DNA from: Gemmatimonadota bacterium | GTDB lineage: Bacteria; Gemmatimonadota; Gemmatimonadetes; Gemmatimonadales; GWC2-71-9 | NCBI GenBank assembly: GCA_003221005.1 | Contig: QHTZ01000084.1 | Span: 1-32,307, forward strand | Direction of reading: 5' to 3' | Length of the DNA: 32,307 nt | Part shown: piece after piece, positions 8,084 through 15,640 of the stretch | Numbering within the stretch: position 1 is the stretch's first letter | How the letters are laid out: each line of letters begins with the position of its first letter | Notes under the pieces: model-generated | What the model was told of the DNA's origin: nothing | Databases searched by the model: none | The model's input: the letters and a program-made list of their open reading frames with translations, nothing else | Made by a program: the position numbers and the translations under genes

Positions 8084-9346
8084 TCAGTAGGTCTCGTGTT
8101 TGTGAGGGCCAACGGCCCAGACCGCCTGCAACGCGATCTGGTTGGTCGTTCGGGCGTCGACGGTGCGCGCGTACGTGTACTGCGCCCGCAGATACACCCA
8201 TTCGCTTTCCCACAAGGTGAGCGAGGGAATGAGCTGCCGCGCGACACCGGCGCCGTCCGGCTGCTCGACGTAATCGTAGCGCAGCCCGGCGATCCAGCGC
8301 TGACCGAGCTTGTAGGTCGTGCTCACGTAGCCTCCGAGCCGGGTCGGGCCGGGTCCCGCCAACTCGCGGCGGAGCGCGTACAGCTCACCCCGCACGGTCC
8401 ACTCCCGGTAGAGCGCCCGCTGCGGCGGTCGCCACGTAAAGCGGAACTCCACGCCGCCGACCTTGGTGCGCAGGCTCGAATCCGGGTCGGTGCCATACAG
8501 CGCCGTCCCGCCCGCCTGGACGTAGCTCGACCGGCCGAGCTGCCAGAAATTCAAGAGGTGCGCGAGATACGTCGGCCGGCCAGCGCCGCCGAACAATTCG
8601 GCATCGCTGGCGCTGCGGGTGACCTGCAGCGTCAGCTCGTGGGTCCCGAGACCCCCGACAGCCCGGTACAGGGACAACCCCGTGCCGCTCAGCCCATCGT
8701 CGCCCAGGTAGGTCCGGAGCGCGAGCGGGTATTCCGTCTCGGGGAGCGCGTGCAAATGCCAACGATTCAGCTCGCCGAATTGCTGGCGGAACTTGCCGAC
8801 ATCGAGGCGCAGGTGACCGGGGAGCCCGGTCCAGTAGGCGTAACCCTCCTCGATGCTGACGTCCCCGTTCTCGAGGCTCACGAAGATCTTCGTGTTCGAG
8901 TAGGGATCGAGCGCCGATTGGAACCCAACCTCGAACTCGCGGGGCTCGAAATTGTCGTGCTGGACGCCGGGCTGCTGGCCGTACCCACGTACGTCGCCCG
9001 TGACGCTGATCTCCGGATTGAGCTGCGCCTGGTTTCGCTCCCGGCCTACGAACTGGACCCGGCTCGCAGTATCGGTCCGGGTGGTCGTGTCGCTACGGCC
9101 GACGGCGGCGGCCGCAGCCGCGCGCAGCGCCGCCAGGTCTTGGCTCGTGTCAGCGGGCGCTGCCGCTGGCCCCCGGGACGCGACCCCCTTGAGGGCGGCG
9201 CGCAGGCTGTCGAGTCGGAGTTTCAGCGCCTGTACTTGCGCGGTCAGCGAATCCATCTGGCGCTGCGTCGGTTGCTGCGCGTGGGCCGGGCGCGTTGCGC
9301 CGAGCACCATCGCGGCGAGCGCGGCGACATCACGAGGTCGGATCAT
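8084..9346 (-). CDS. Outer-membrane porin with N-terminal coiled coil, metal-uptake locus
   Basis: A 420-aa exported protein. A signal peptide ends near PAHAQQ (about residue 24). A predicted coiled coil (about 30-60, QMDSLTAQVQALKLRLDSLR) and an Ala/Thr linker follow. The rest (about 95-420) has many alternating amphipathic strands with aromatic ends, such as FEVGFQSALDPYSNTKIFVS, HLRLDVGKFRQQFGELN and WVYLRAQYTYA, typical of an outer-membrane barrel of phosphate-selective-porin (OprO/OprP) style. It stops with PHKHETY, a His-containing tail. ATG at 9346 is fixed by a perfect AAAGGAG 7 bases upstream. It lies 1 base before the TroA-type gene, so it probably lets the metal cross the outer membrane; that role is inferred from context only. 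It is first gene after a 106-base gap containing a strong palindrome. Confidence 0.72.
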   Translation of the reverse strand: MIRPRDVAALAAMVLGATRPAHAQQPTQRQMDSLTAQVQALKLRLDSLRAALKGVASRGPAAAPADTSQDLAALRAAAAAAVGRSDTTTRTDTASRVQFVGRERNQAQLNPEISVTGDVRGYGQQPGVQHDNFEPREFEVGFQSALDPYSNTKIFVSLENGDVSIEEGYAYWTGLPGHLRLDVGKFRQQFGELNRWHLHALPETEYPLALRTYLGDDGLSGTGLSLYRAVGGLGTHELTLQVTRSASDAELFGGAGRPTYLAHLLNFWQLGRSSYVQAGGTALYGTDPDSSLRTKVGGVEFRFTWRPPQRALYREWTVRGELYALRRELAGPGPTRLGGYVSTTYKLGQRWIAGLRYDYVEQPDGAGVARQLIPSLTLWESEWVYLRAQYTYARTVDARTTNQIALQAVWAVGPHKHETY

Positions 9347-9353
9347 CCCCAGT

Positions 9354-9360
9354 CTCCTTT
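9354..9360 (-). promoter_or_regulatory. Ribosome binding site of the porin gene
   Basis: AAAGGAG on the minus strand, 7 bases before ATG 9346. It is the strongest Shine-Dalgarno in the window and decides the porin start. It suggests strong independent initiation after the 106-base gap, unlike the overlapping starts elsewhere. Confidence 0.75.
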
Positions 9361-9375
9361 AGTTGCTCTAGAGGT

Positions 9376-9393
9376 GCGGGGCACCGGCCCCGC
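9376..9393 (-). promoter_or_regulatory. Perfect GC-rich palindrome upstream of the porin gene
   Basis: GCGGGGC and GCCCCGC form a perfect 7-bp stem around a 4-base loop, 30 bases before the porin start codon. Neither strand has a following T-run, so it is not a canonical intrinsic terminator. It may be an operator for a metal regulator, an mRNA stabilising hairpin or a processing site. It does not resemble the AT-rich Zur/Fur consensus boxes. The strand is given for the downstream gene. Confidence 0.35.
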
Positions 9394-9452
9394 TTGACGA
9401 GCGGAGACGGTGGCGCACGGTCCCGGACGCCCGGAGTGGGCGGCCGGTCAAA

Positions 9453-9806
9453 TCAGGAGAGGAGAGGAGGAGGTGCCCGGGAGCGGGCCCCGGCGTGGCC
9501 GACGCTCCGCGGGGCGTCCGAAGGCTCGGCAGGCGCATGCCTCGTGCCGTCGGCGAGGCAGGCGGGTGGTGCGGCGGTGGGTGAGGGTGCCGTCGGCGAC
9601 CCCGCGTAGTAGCAGAGGGCGCAGCGCAACGCGTCGTGCAGCACGAGGCAGCTCGCGTCGTGGTGCGCTTCGACAGTCGCGGGAGCGGTCTCGCGTTCCC
9701 GCGCGTGCGCCAACGACACCGCGCCGCCCGCGAGGGTTTGCAGCGCAAGCAGCAGCGCGGACACGGCGGCGCTCGTGCGGCTACGCCTGGTTGGGATGGT
9801 CGTCAC
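9453..9806 (-). CDS. Small exported His/Cys-containing protein, unknown function
   Basis: A 117-aa protein with a hydrophobic N-terminal export segment (AVSALLLALQTLAGGAVSLAHA), cleaved probably after SLAHA. The mature part holds EAHHDASCLVLHDALRCALC (about 46-65), which groups three histidines and three cysteines in a way suggestive of metal or heme binding. A Pro/Ala-rich low-complexity tail follows. The start is GTG at 9806, overlapping the nfo stop as GTGA. It lies immediately upstream of the porin and TroA-type genes, so a periplasmic metal-handling role is a reasonable guess. I do not recognise a named family; a loose likeness to small DUF2946-type proteins is only an impression. The Pro-rich tail has weak coding character and the true C-terminus is uncertain. 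Confidence 0.55.
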   Translation of the reverse strand: MTTIPTRRSRTSAAVSALLLALQTLAGGAVSLAHARERETAPATVEAHHDASCLVLHDALRCALCYYAGSPTAPSPTAAPPACLADGTRHAPAEPSDAPRSVGHAGARSRAPPPLLS

Positions 9807-10699
9807 ACCTCATAGGGGACGTGGACCAGGCGCCGCGCTCCGCGGGCATAGGCCCGCAGGCGCCGCAGCATCCGCCGGTCGTGCCGGAGGGCGTCGTCGC
9901 CCTTCGGCGTTTCAATAATCTTAATCACCCGGGTGAGCCGGGGATCGCGCATGATGCGCCGGAACGCTTCGGCCCCGATCCGTCCGTCCGCGATCCACTG
10001 GTGCCGGTCCAGGTGGGATCCGGGTGCTGCCTTGGAGTCGTTCAGGTGCAAGCCTTTGAGCAGCGCGAGCCCTACCTCGCGGTCGAACTGGTCCCACACG
10101 CCCCCCACGTCGCCGGCCACATCATACCCCGCGGCGTGCAGATGGGCGGTATCGAGGCAGAAGGCGACGCGCTCCCGCAGCGCCACAGGGAGGGCGTCGC
10201 GCAGCGCCCGCAGCTCTTCGAATGTGGATCCCAGCGCCGTGCCTGCCCCCGCTGTCCCCTCGATCAATACGCCTACCTCCCCCGGGACCGCTGTCAGGCA
10301 GGCCGCGTACTCGCGCGCGTTGCGCTCGAGACCGGCGGACCGGTCGTCGATGAAGTTGCCCGGGTGTGACACCACCCAGGGAATCCCGAGCGCCCGACAC
10401 CGGACCAGCTCGCCTTTGAACGCGGCGGCGCTCTTCTCGCGCAACGCCTCGTCCGGTGACGCGAGATTGATCAGATAGCTGTCGTGCGACACCACCGCCC
10501 GCATCCCGCGGCGTGCGACCTCCGCCCGAAACGTCGCGACCTCCGCACTCGTGAGCGCCGGCTCGCGCCACTGGTTTGGCGTCTTCGTGAAGACCTGGAT
10601 CGCGGTCGCGCGGATCGCTGCGCCGCGGGCGGGCGCGTTCGCCACGCCGCCCGTGGTCGAGACGTGCGCGCCCAGGGTGTCGTCCGGCGGGCGCCTCAC
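9803..10699 (-). CDS. nfo: Endonuclease IV (AP endonuclease)
   Basis: A 298-aa TIM-barrel AP endonuclease of base excision repair, cutting 5' to abasic sites in DNA with a three-zinc centre. All nine zinc ligands of the E. coli enzyme can be matched: His72 (SHDSYLINLAS), His112 (SHPGN), Glu147 (LIEGTAG), Asp183 and His186 (LDTAHLHAAGYD), His218 (LHLNDSK), Asp231 and His233 (DRHQW) and Glu263 (IIETPKG). GAHVS near the N-terminus is also typical. Small departures are EGTAG for the usual ENTAG, and DTAHLHAAG for DTCHAFAAG. The start is GTG at 10699, overlapping the pcm stop as GTGA. It is second in the pcm-nfo unit, pairing protein and DNA damage repair. Confidence 0.95.
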   Translation of the reverse strand: MRRPPDDTLGAHVSTTGGVANAPARGAAIRATAIQVFTKTPNQWREPALTSAEVATFRAEVARRGMRAVVSHDSYLINLASPDEALREKSAAAFKGELVRCRALGIPWVVSHPGNFIDDRSAGLERNAREYAACLTAVPGEVGVLIEGTAGAGTALGSTFEELRALRDALPVALRERVAFCLDTAHLHAAGYDVAGDVGGVWDQFDREVGLALLKGLHLNDSKAAPGSHLDRHQWIADGRIGAEAFRRIMRDPRLTRVIKIIETPKGDDALRHDRRMLRRLRAYARGARRLVHVPYEV

Positions 10700-11373
10700 C
10701 CCCAGTCTCCCTCCGTGAACGCTAGGCGGGAGATCAAAGGGACGAACCGCACGCCGCCCGCGCGGCGCTCTTCAATACCGCTGGGCGTCCGCTCGTAGAT
10801 GACGAGCTCCTGCATGCTGAGATCGCCGATCGGAATGACGAGGCGTCCGCCGCTGGCGAGTTGTGCGAGCAGCGGCGGTGGCACGGCGGGCGCGGCCGCC
10901 GTCACGAGGATCCCGTCGCATGGCGCCTCCTCCGGCCACCCGGCGGCGCCGTCGCCGAGGCGCGTCTCGATGTTCGTGAGGCCGAGCCGGCGGAACCGCT
11001 CCTCGGCCTCGACGAGCAGGTCGGGGCGCCGCTCGATCGTGTAGACGCGCCGGGCGAGGTGCGCCAGGATGGCGGCCTGGTAGCCTGAGCCGGTCCCGAT
11101 TTCCAGCACGCGGTCGCGGCGGCGCGGCGCGAGCGCGGCCGTCATCAGCGCCACGATGTAGGGTTGGGAGATCGTCTGGCCGCTGCCGATCGGCAGCGGC
11201 GTATCCTCGTACGCTTCCGCGTGCAGGTGCGGCGGCAGGAACCACTCGCGCGGCACTCGCGCCATGACGGCGAGCACGCGCCGGTCGCGGATGCCGCGCT
11301 GCGCGAGCTGCGCGGCCACCATGCGGTGCCGTGCCGCGCGCGTCTCAGGCGCCGGATTGCTCACGGGCCGCAC
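10696..11373 (-). CDS. pcm: Protein-L-isoaspartate O-methyltransferase
   Basis: Pcm uses S-adenosylmethionine to methylate L-isoaspartyl residues in age-damaged proteins so that they revert to aspartate. The 225-aa protein shows PLPIGSGQTISQP (59-71, the family substrate loop), the SAM-binding motif LEIGTGSGYQAAILA (90-104), IERRPDLLVEAEERF (second SAM motif) and GDGAAGWPEEAPCDGILVTAA (middle to late). GGRLVIPIG near the end is also conserved. The start is drawn at GTG 11373. An in-frame GTG at 11364 (four codons in) is equally possible, and no clear Shine-Dalgarno separates them. It is the first gene of a minus-strand run and is divergent from the diguanylate cyclase gene across 63 bases. 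Confidence 0.93.
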   Translation of the reverse strand: MRPVSNPAPETRAARHRMVAAQLAQRGIRDRRVLAVMARVPREWFLPPHLHAEAYEDTPLPIGSGQTISQPYIVALMTAALAPRRRDRVLEIGTGSGYQAAILAHLARRVYTIERRPDLLVEAEERFRRLGLTNIETRLGDGAAGWPEEAPCDGILVTAAAPAVPPPLLAQLASGGRLVIPIGDLSMQELVIYERTPSGIEERRAGGVRFVPLISRLAFTEGDWG

Positions 11374-11399
11374 TGCGTGCTTGCCGCCGCATCGGGTGA

Positions 11400-11430
11400 A
11401 CTATACCTTGACACCCGCACGCGCGGGCAA
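11400..11430 (-). promoter_or_regulatory. Possible weak promoter of pcm
   Basis: TATAGT (11405-11400) is a good -10 element located 26 bases before the pcm GTG. Upstream TTGCCC (11430-11425) lies 19 bases away and is a poor -35. The divergent diguanylate cyclase must initiate in the same 63-base gap. Tentative. Confidence 0.3.
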
Positions 11431-11436
11431 GGTCCT

Positions 11437-12870
11437 GTGCCGGAGCAGTCACAGAGTCGCATCCTGCTGGTCGGTGATCCCGCCGCTCGGCCCGAAGGGC
11501 TGGAGCGGCTTTTAGTGCGTGGCGGGTTCCAGGTCACCGAGGAGGAGCGCGGCGCCCCGGAGCGCGCCGACCGGCCGCCGCCCGACCTGCTGCTCTACGC
11601 GGTCGCCGGCCGGGAGCCCCGGCTGACCGACCAGGTCCGGGAGCTCACGACCGGGCCGCGGTATGGCGGCGCCCCGGTGTTCGTCCTCGTCGGCGAGGGG
11701 GGGCCGGAGGCGGCCGCCGAGGCGATCCTCGCCGGCGCCCAGGACGCGGTCGCGAGCCCCGTCCACTTCGGCGAGCTCCGCGCCCGCATCGACGCCCATC
11801 TCCGGATCCGCGGCGACCTGCGAGAGGCGCGCGACGCGCTGCGCGCCCGCGACCTGCTGTTCGACATCTTCCAGGAAGTGTCCGCTGCGCTGCGCGCGGA
11901 CGAGATTTTCCAGACTCTGGTCCGGCGGGTGGGCCAGGCGTTCGGGCTCACCCACTGTTCGTTCGTGCTCACCGCGCCTGGCGAGGACAAGGGGCGCGTC
12001 GTGGCGGTGTACGAGAATCCGGCCATTCGCGACTTGCGGGTCGATCTCGAACGCTACCCGGAGATCCAGGAGGCGATCCGCACGGAGCGCCCCGTGATCA
12101 TTCATGATGTTCAGGAGCACCCCCTGTTCGAGACGATCCGCCGGCGCTGGGTGCAGCAGCAGATCGAGGTCAACGTGCAGTCGGCGGTCGCCCTCCCGGT
12201 CTTCGTGCAGGGCCGCGCCGCCGGGGTGTTCTTCCTGAGGACGGTGCAGGGGGATCCGCAGCTCCGACCCCAGGACGTCGCGTTCGCGAACACGATCGCC
12301 CAGGCCGCGGCACGCGTGCTGGAGAACGAAGAGCGACGCGCGTCGATCTACCGCCGCCAGAGCAGCGCCGGCGTGACGGACGTCCTCACGGGGTGCGCCA
12401 GCCTCGACGCGCTGGACCGTCGCGTGCGGGACGAGTTCGAGCGGGCCCGGCGCTATTCCCTGCGCTTCGCCCTTGTGCTCTTGGACATCGATCACTTGCG
12501 CGAAGTCAATGACCAGCTAGGGCAGGCGGCCGGCGATCGCGTCCTGGGGGAGGTGGGCTCGATGTTGCAGCGCGAGATCCGCGCGCCGGATTTCGTGGCC
12601 CGCTACGGTGGCGACGAGTTCGCCCTCATCCTGCCCGAGACGAACGGCGAGGGCGGCCGCCACTTCGTGGAGCGACTGCGCCAGGTGGTGAGCCGCCACA
12701 CCTTCTCCGATCTCGGTCCCGGGCGCGTGCCGGGCCTCTCCGCAGGGGTTGCGTCGTTCCCTCACGCCGAGGTGCTGCGGCCCGAAGACCTCTTCACGCT
12801 CGCCGAGGGAGCACTCGCTCGCGGCAAGACCGCGGAGCCGGACCGGATCGGCGTCGCGGCGGGGAGCTAG
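11437..12870 (+). CDS. Diguanylate cyclase: degenerate receiver, GAF and GGDEF domains
   Basis: A 477-aa cytoplasmic signalling protein. Residues 7-120 have receiver-like secondary structure (SRILLVGDPA, then PPDLLLYAVAG, then AGAQDAVASPV), but the phosphoacceptor Asp is Ala55 and the conserved Lys is Ser107, so it is a pseudo-receiver. Residues about 143-295 look like a GAF sensor domain. The GGDEF domain (about 312-470) keeps the metal Asp350 (LLDIDH), the active-site GGDEF at 391-395 and an inhibitory I-site RAPD at 382-385, five residues before it, so c-di-GMP synthesis with product inhibition is expected. The LTGxxNR signature is altered to LTGCASL. GTG at 11437 is chosen because the receiver fold starts right after it; the open frame upstream is antisense to pcm. 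It stops at 12870, directly against the stop of the convergent permease gene. Confidence 0.85.
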   Translation: MPEQSQSRILLVGDPAARPEGLERLLVRGGFQVTEEERGAPERADRPPPDLLLYAVAGREPRLTDQVRELTTGPRYGGAPVFVLVGEGGPEAAAEAILAGAQDAVASPVHFGELRARIDAHLRIRGDLREARDALRARDLLFDIFQEVSAALRADEIFQTLVRRVGQAFGLTHCSFVLTAPGEDKGRVVAVYENPAIRDLRVDLERYPEIQEAIRTERPVIIHDVQEHPLFETIRRRWVQQQIEVNVQSAVALPVFVQGRAAGVFFLRTVQGDPQLRPQDVAFANTIAQAAARVLENEERRASIYRRQSSAGVTDVLTGCASLDALDRRVRDEFERARRYSLRFALVLLDIDHLREVNDQLGQAAGDRVLGEVGSMLQREIRAPDFVARYGGDEFALILPETNGEGGRHFVERLRQVVSRHTFSDLGPGRVPGLSAGVASFPHAEVLRPEDLFTLAEGALARGKTAEPDRIGVAAGS

Positions 12871-13983
12871 TCAGTCGAGGGTTTTGTGGAACCGTCGCAC
12901 GGAAGCGACGATCAGCACGACGGCGAACCCCGCGAGGATGAGCACCTCCCGCCACAACGCCTCCAGCCCGACCCCTTTGAGCAGGATCCCCCGCACCACC
13001 TTCAGGAAGTACGTCAACGGGACCATGAGCCCCAGCCATTGCGCGACCTCCGGCATGGCTTGACGGGGGAACATGAAGCCTGACAGCAGGATGTTCGGCA
13101 GCATGAAGCCAAAGCTCGCCTGCATCGCCTGTTGCTGCGTGCGCACCAGCGTGGACACGAACAGGCCGAACGCGAGGCTGGCGATGATGAAGATGAGGGT
13201 CACGCCGTAGAGGAGCAGGATGTTCCCGGTGAGCGGGACGTCGAAGACGAAGCGGCCGAGGATCAGGACCGCGGTCATCTGCAGCAGGCCCACGCCCACA
13301 TACGGGGTGATCTTCCCGAGCATCAGCTCGGTCTTCGTAATTGGCGTGACGATGAGCTGCTCGAGCGTGCCGCGCTCGCGCTCGCGGACGATGGCCATGG
13401 CTGTGATGAGCACCATGGTCATGGTGAGGATGACGCCCACGAGGCCGGGCACGATGTAGTTGGGGCTGCGGAGCCCAGGGTTGTAGCGGGGACGGACGCG
13501 GGCCTCGAGCGGGAGGTTGGCGCGGCCCGCCGCACGCGTGAGGATCAGTAGGTCACGGGCGTGTGCGACTGCCACCGCCGCGGCGATGGCGGACTGCGAC
13601 GCCAAGGGATCGCTCGCGTCGACGATGATCTGGAGCGTCGCCGTCCGGCCGCGCACCAAATCGCGCGGGTACTCATAGGGTACCACGATCGCCGCCTGCG
13701 CCTCGCCGCGCGCGATGGCCCGGTCGACCGCGGGCCGCCCGTCCACGTGCGCCACGATGCGAAAGTTGCCCGTGTTTTGAAACGCCTGGATGATGTCGCG
13801 GCTCTCGGGCGTGCGCGATTCGTCGAGCACGACCGTGGGGAGGTTGCGCACATCGGTCTGGATGGCGTACCCGAAGACGAGCAGCTGGATCACCGGAATA
13901 CCGATCATCATCGCGAAGGTGAGGTGGTCCCTCCGCATCTGGATGAACTCTTTGCGGAACATCGGCCAAAAGCGGGGCATCAT
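12871..13983 (-). CDS. ABC-2 type transporter permease (YbhS/YhhJ-like)
   Basis: A 370-aa inner-membrane permease of an efflux-type ABC-2 transporter. RKEFIQMRRD (about 10-19) precedes the first membrane helix (about 24-45, FAMMIGIPVIQLLVFGYAIQ). A large extracytoplasmic domain follows (about 46-185), then five helices in the C-terminal half. The conserved cytoplasmic motif RERERGTLEQLIVTPI sits between helices two and three. SGFMFPRQAMPEVAQWLG and PLTYFLKVVRGI near the end are characteristic of the YhhJ/YbhS/YbhR group. ATG at 13983 (a second ATG follows at 13980) overlaps the ATPase stop as ATGA. With the ATPase and HlyD genes it forms a three-gene exporter; family members move drugs or hydrophobic compounds. 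It is the last gene of the lepA-led run. Confidence 0.9.
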   Translation of the reverse strand: MMPRFWPMFRKEFIQMRRDHLTFAMMIGIPVIQLLVFGYAIQTDVRNLPTVVLDESRTPESRDIIQAFQNTGNFRIVAHVDGRPAVDRAIARGEAQAAIVVPYEYPRDLVRGRTATLQIIVDASDPLASQSAIAAAVAVAHARDLLILTRAAGRANLPLEARVRPRYNPGLRSPNYIVPGLVGVILTMTMVLITAMAIVRERERGTLEQLIVTPITKTELMLGKITPYVGVGLLQMTAVLILGRFVFDVPLTGNILLLYGVTLIFIIASLAFGLFVSTLVRTQQQAMQASFGFMLPNILLSGFMFPRQAMPEVAQWLGLMVPLTYFLKVVRGILLKGVGLEALWREVLILAGFAVVLIVASVRRFHKTLD

Positions 13984-14708
13984 CGCTCGTCGCGCTCCTG
14001 CAGAATCACGAACGCGTCCTCGAGCGTCCGGCCGCCTACCTGGGCCGCGACCTCGGCCGGCGTTCCTAACGCGATGAGATGCCCCCGGCTCATCATCGCC
14101 AGACGCGCGCACTGCTCCGCTTCGTCCATGTAGTGCGTCGTGACCAGGACCGTCGTCCCGGCATGGGCAAGGTCGTGGATGGTGTGCCAGAAGCGGCGTC
14201 GCGCGGCAGGATCGACGCCTGCCGTGGGCTCATCGAGAAACAGCAGCGCGGGCCGGTGGATCAGCGCGCACGCGAGCGCCAGCCGCTGCTTCCACCCTCC
14301 GGACAGCTGCCCCGCGAGTTGGCCGAGTCGCTCCGCCAGCTCGAGGAACGCAACCACCTCGGCCAGGCGTGCCGTGGCCCGGCGGAAGCCGTAGATCCCG
14401 GCGTAAAAATCCAGGTTCTCCCCCACCGTGAGGTCCTCGTACAACCCGACCTTCTGGGCCATGTACCCGATCCGTTGCTTCACTTGCTCAGGCGCGACCG
14501 CCACGTCGATTCCCGCGACGAGGGCCGACCCTTGGGACGGCTCGAGCAGCCCGCACAGCATGCGGATCGTGGTCGTCTTGCCGGAGCCGTTCGGGCCGAG
14601 CAAGCCGAAGACTTCCCCCTGTTCGATGCGGAGGGTGAGGGCGTCGACGGCGGTCACGGCGCCGAACCGCCGCGTGAGGTTGTGGGTCTCGACAGCGCTC
14701 GGGCTCAC
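13980..14708 (-). CDS. ABC transporter ATP-binding protein (efflux type)
   Basis: A 242-aa single nucleotide-binding domain that powers the adjacent ABC-2 permease. Walker A is GPNGSGKT (38-45), the signature is LSGGW (135-139, with Trp in place of the usual Gln), Walker B is LFLDEPTAGVD (156-166), and the H-loop is in VTTHYMDEAEQC. The TTHYMDEAE string and GVDP following Walker B are typical of the DrrA/YbhF/CcmA group of exporters. GTG at 14708 is chosen for its GTGA overlap with the HlyD stop; the frame is open further upstream only as antisense noise. Unlike YbhF or RbbA it has one, not two, ATPase halves, so it would work as a homodimer. Confidence 0.92.
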   Translation of the reverse strand: MSPSAVETHNLTRRFGAVTAVDALTLRIEQGEVFGLLGPNGSGKTTTIRMLCGLLEPSQGSALVAGIDVAVAPEQVKQRIGYMAQKVGLYEDLTVGENLDFYAGIYGFRRATARLAEVVAFLELAERLGQLAGQLSGGWKQRLALACALIHRPALLFLDEPTAGVDPAARRRFWHTIHDLAHAGTTVLVTTHYMDEAEQCARLAMMSRGHLIALGTPAEVAAQVGGRTLEDAFVILQERDER

Positions 14709-15640
14709 GGCTCGAGCGGCAAGTCGAGCGTCACCGGCATGCCAGCCTTGAGCTTGCCCCCGGCGTCCCCGTCGGTGGGTTCCACTTTGACGCCGAACAC
14801 GAGATCGGCGCGCTCGCGCTCCGTGAGCGCCACGCGCGGGGTGAACTCGGCGCGCGGCGCGATCTCGACCACGCGCGCGGCGAACTTCCGGCCCGGGTAG
14901 GCGTCCACCCGGATGACGGCGGCCTGTCCCAGCTTGAGCCGCCCGATGAAGCGGTCGCCCACGTAAGCGCGAATCCATGGGTGCCGCACCAGACCCAGAG
15001 AGACCACGGGCGTGCCGGCGGAGAGGACTTCGCCGGGGTCGGCGTAGCGCGTGAGGACTACGCCGTCCTCCGGGGCGATGATCGTCAGCTCGTCGCGGGT
15101 CGCGAGCGCGGCGGACACGGCAGCGCTCGCCGCTGCGGATTCGCTCGGCGCCGCCCGCATCGCGGCGAGGCGTGCGGCCGCTGCGGCAGCGGCCGCCTTG
15201 AGGGCGTCGTACTGCTGCTGTGAGATGATGCTCTGCTGGCGCAGCCGCTCACTGCGCGCCAGATCGCTCGCCGCGCGCGCGCTGTCGGCCTCCGCCGCCT
15301 GCACTTCGGCCACGCGGAAGGCCGCGGCCCGGGCCTGGGCGCGCCGCTGCCAGATCAGCGCGTCCAGCCCCGGCTGAGTGAGCACCGCCACGGTGTCCCC
15401 CCGCCGCACCGTGTCGCCCTCGTCCTTGAACAGCCGCTGCAGTCGGCCTGAGGTGAGCGCCGCGAGCTGCAGGTCGCGGATTTCGACCGTACCGGAGACC
15501 GTCAGCGTGCTTCCGGAGTGGTGGCAGGCTGCGACGGCCAACAACAGAACAGCGTCGAGGAGAACGGCGTCAAGGAGAGGCGTCGAGGGAAAACGTCCCT
15601 TCTTGACGTCGTCCCTCGCCGTTCTTTCTTGAGGCCTCAT
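14705..15640 (-). CDS. HlyD-family periplasmic adaptor, putative lipoprotein
   Basis: A 311-aa membrane-fusion protein linking the ABC exporter to the outer membrane. The first lipoyl half-motif lies at about 46-75 (VSGTVEIRDLQLAALTSGRLQRL, interrupted here for length). It is followed by a helical hairpin (about 95-170, rich in Ala/Arg/Glu), the second half-motif (TIIAPEDGVVLTRYADPGEV) and beta-barrel domains (LGQAAVIRVDAYPGRKF). The N-terminus is odd: a 20-residue charged stretch precedes PLLDAVLLDAVLLLAVAAC, in which LLDAV is repeated and Cys39 sits in a VAAC lipobox. ATG at 15640 overlaps the envC stop as ATGA, which supports this start over the ATG at 15661. No TolC-like outer-membrane partner is in the window. 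Substrate unknown. Confidence 0.85.
   Translation of the reverse strand: MRPQERTARDDVKKGRFPSTPLLDAVLLDAVLLLAVAACHHSGSTLTVSGTVEIRDLQLAALTSGRLQRLFKDEGDTVRRGDTVAVLTQPGLDALIWQRRAQARAAAFRVAEVQAAEADSARAASDLARSERLRQQSIISQQQYDALKAAAAAAAARLAAMRAAPSESAAASAAVSAALATRDELTIIAPEDGVVLTRYADPGEVLSAGTPVVSLGLVRHPWIRAYVGDRFIGRLKLGQAAVIRVDAYPGRKFAARVVEIAPRAEFTPRVALTERERADLVFGVKVEPTDGDAGGKLKAGMPVTLDLPLEP

Noticed and set aside
8083..8247. N-terminal extension of the metal-binding protein
   Set aside because: The added residues are a shadow of the porin C-terminus; the export signal begins at ATG 8082.
11408..11413. TTGACA on the plus strand as -35 of the diguanylate cyclase promoter
   Set aside because: No -10 element lies 15-19 bases downstream; the gene start would fall inside the expected spacer region.
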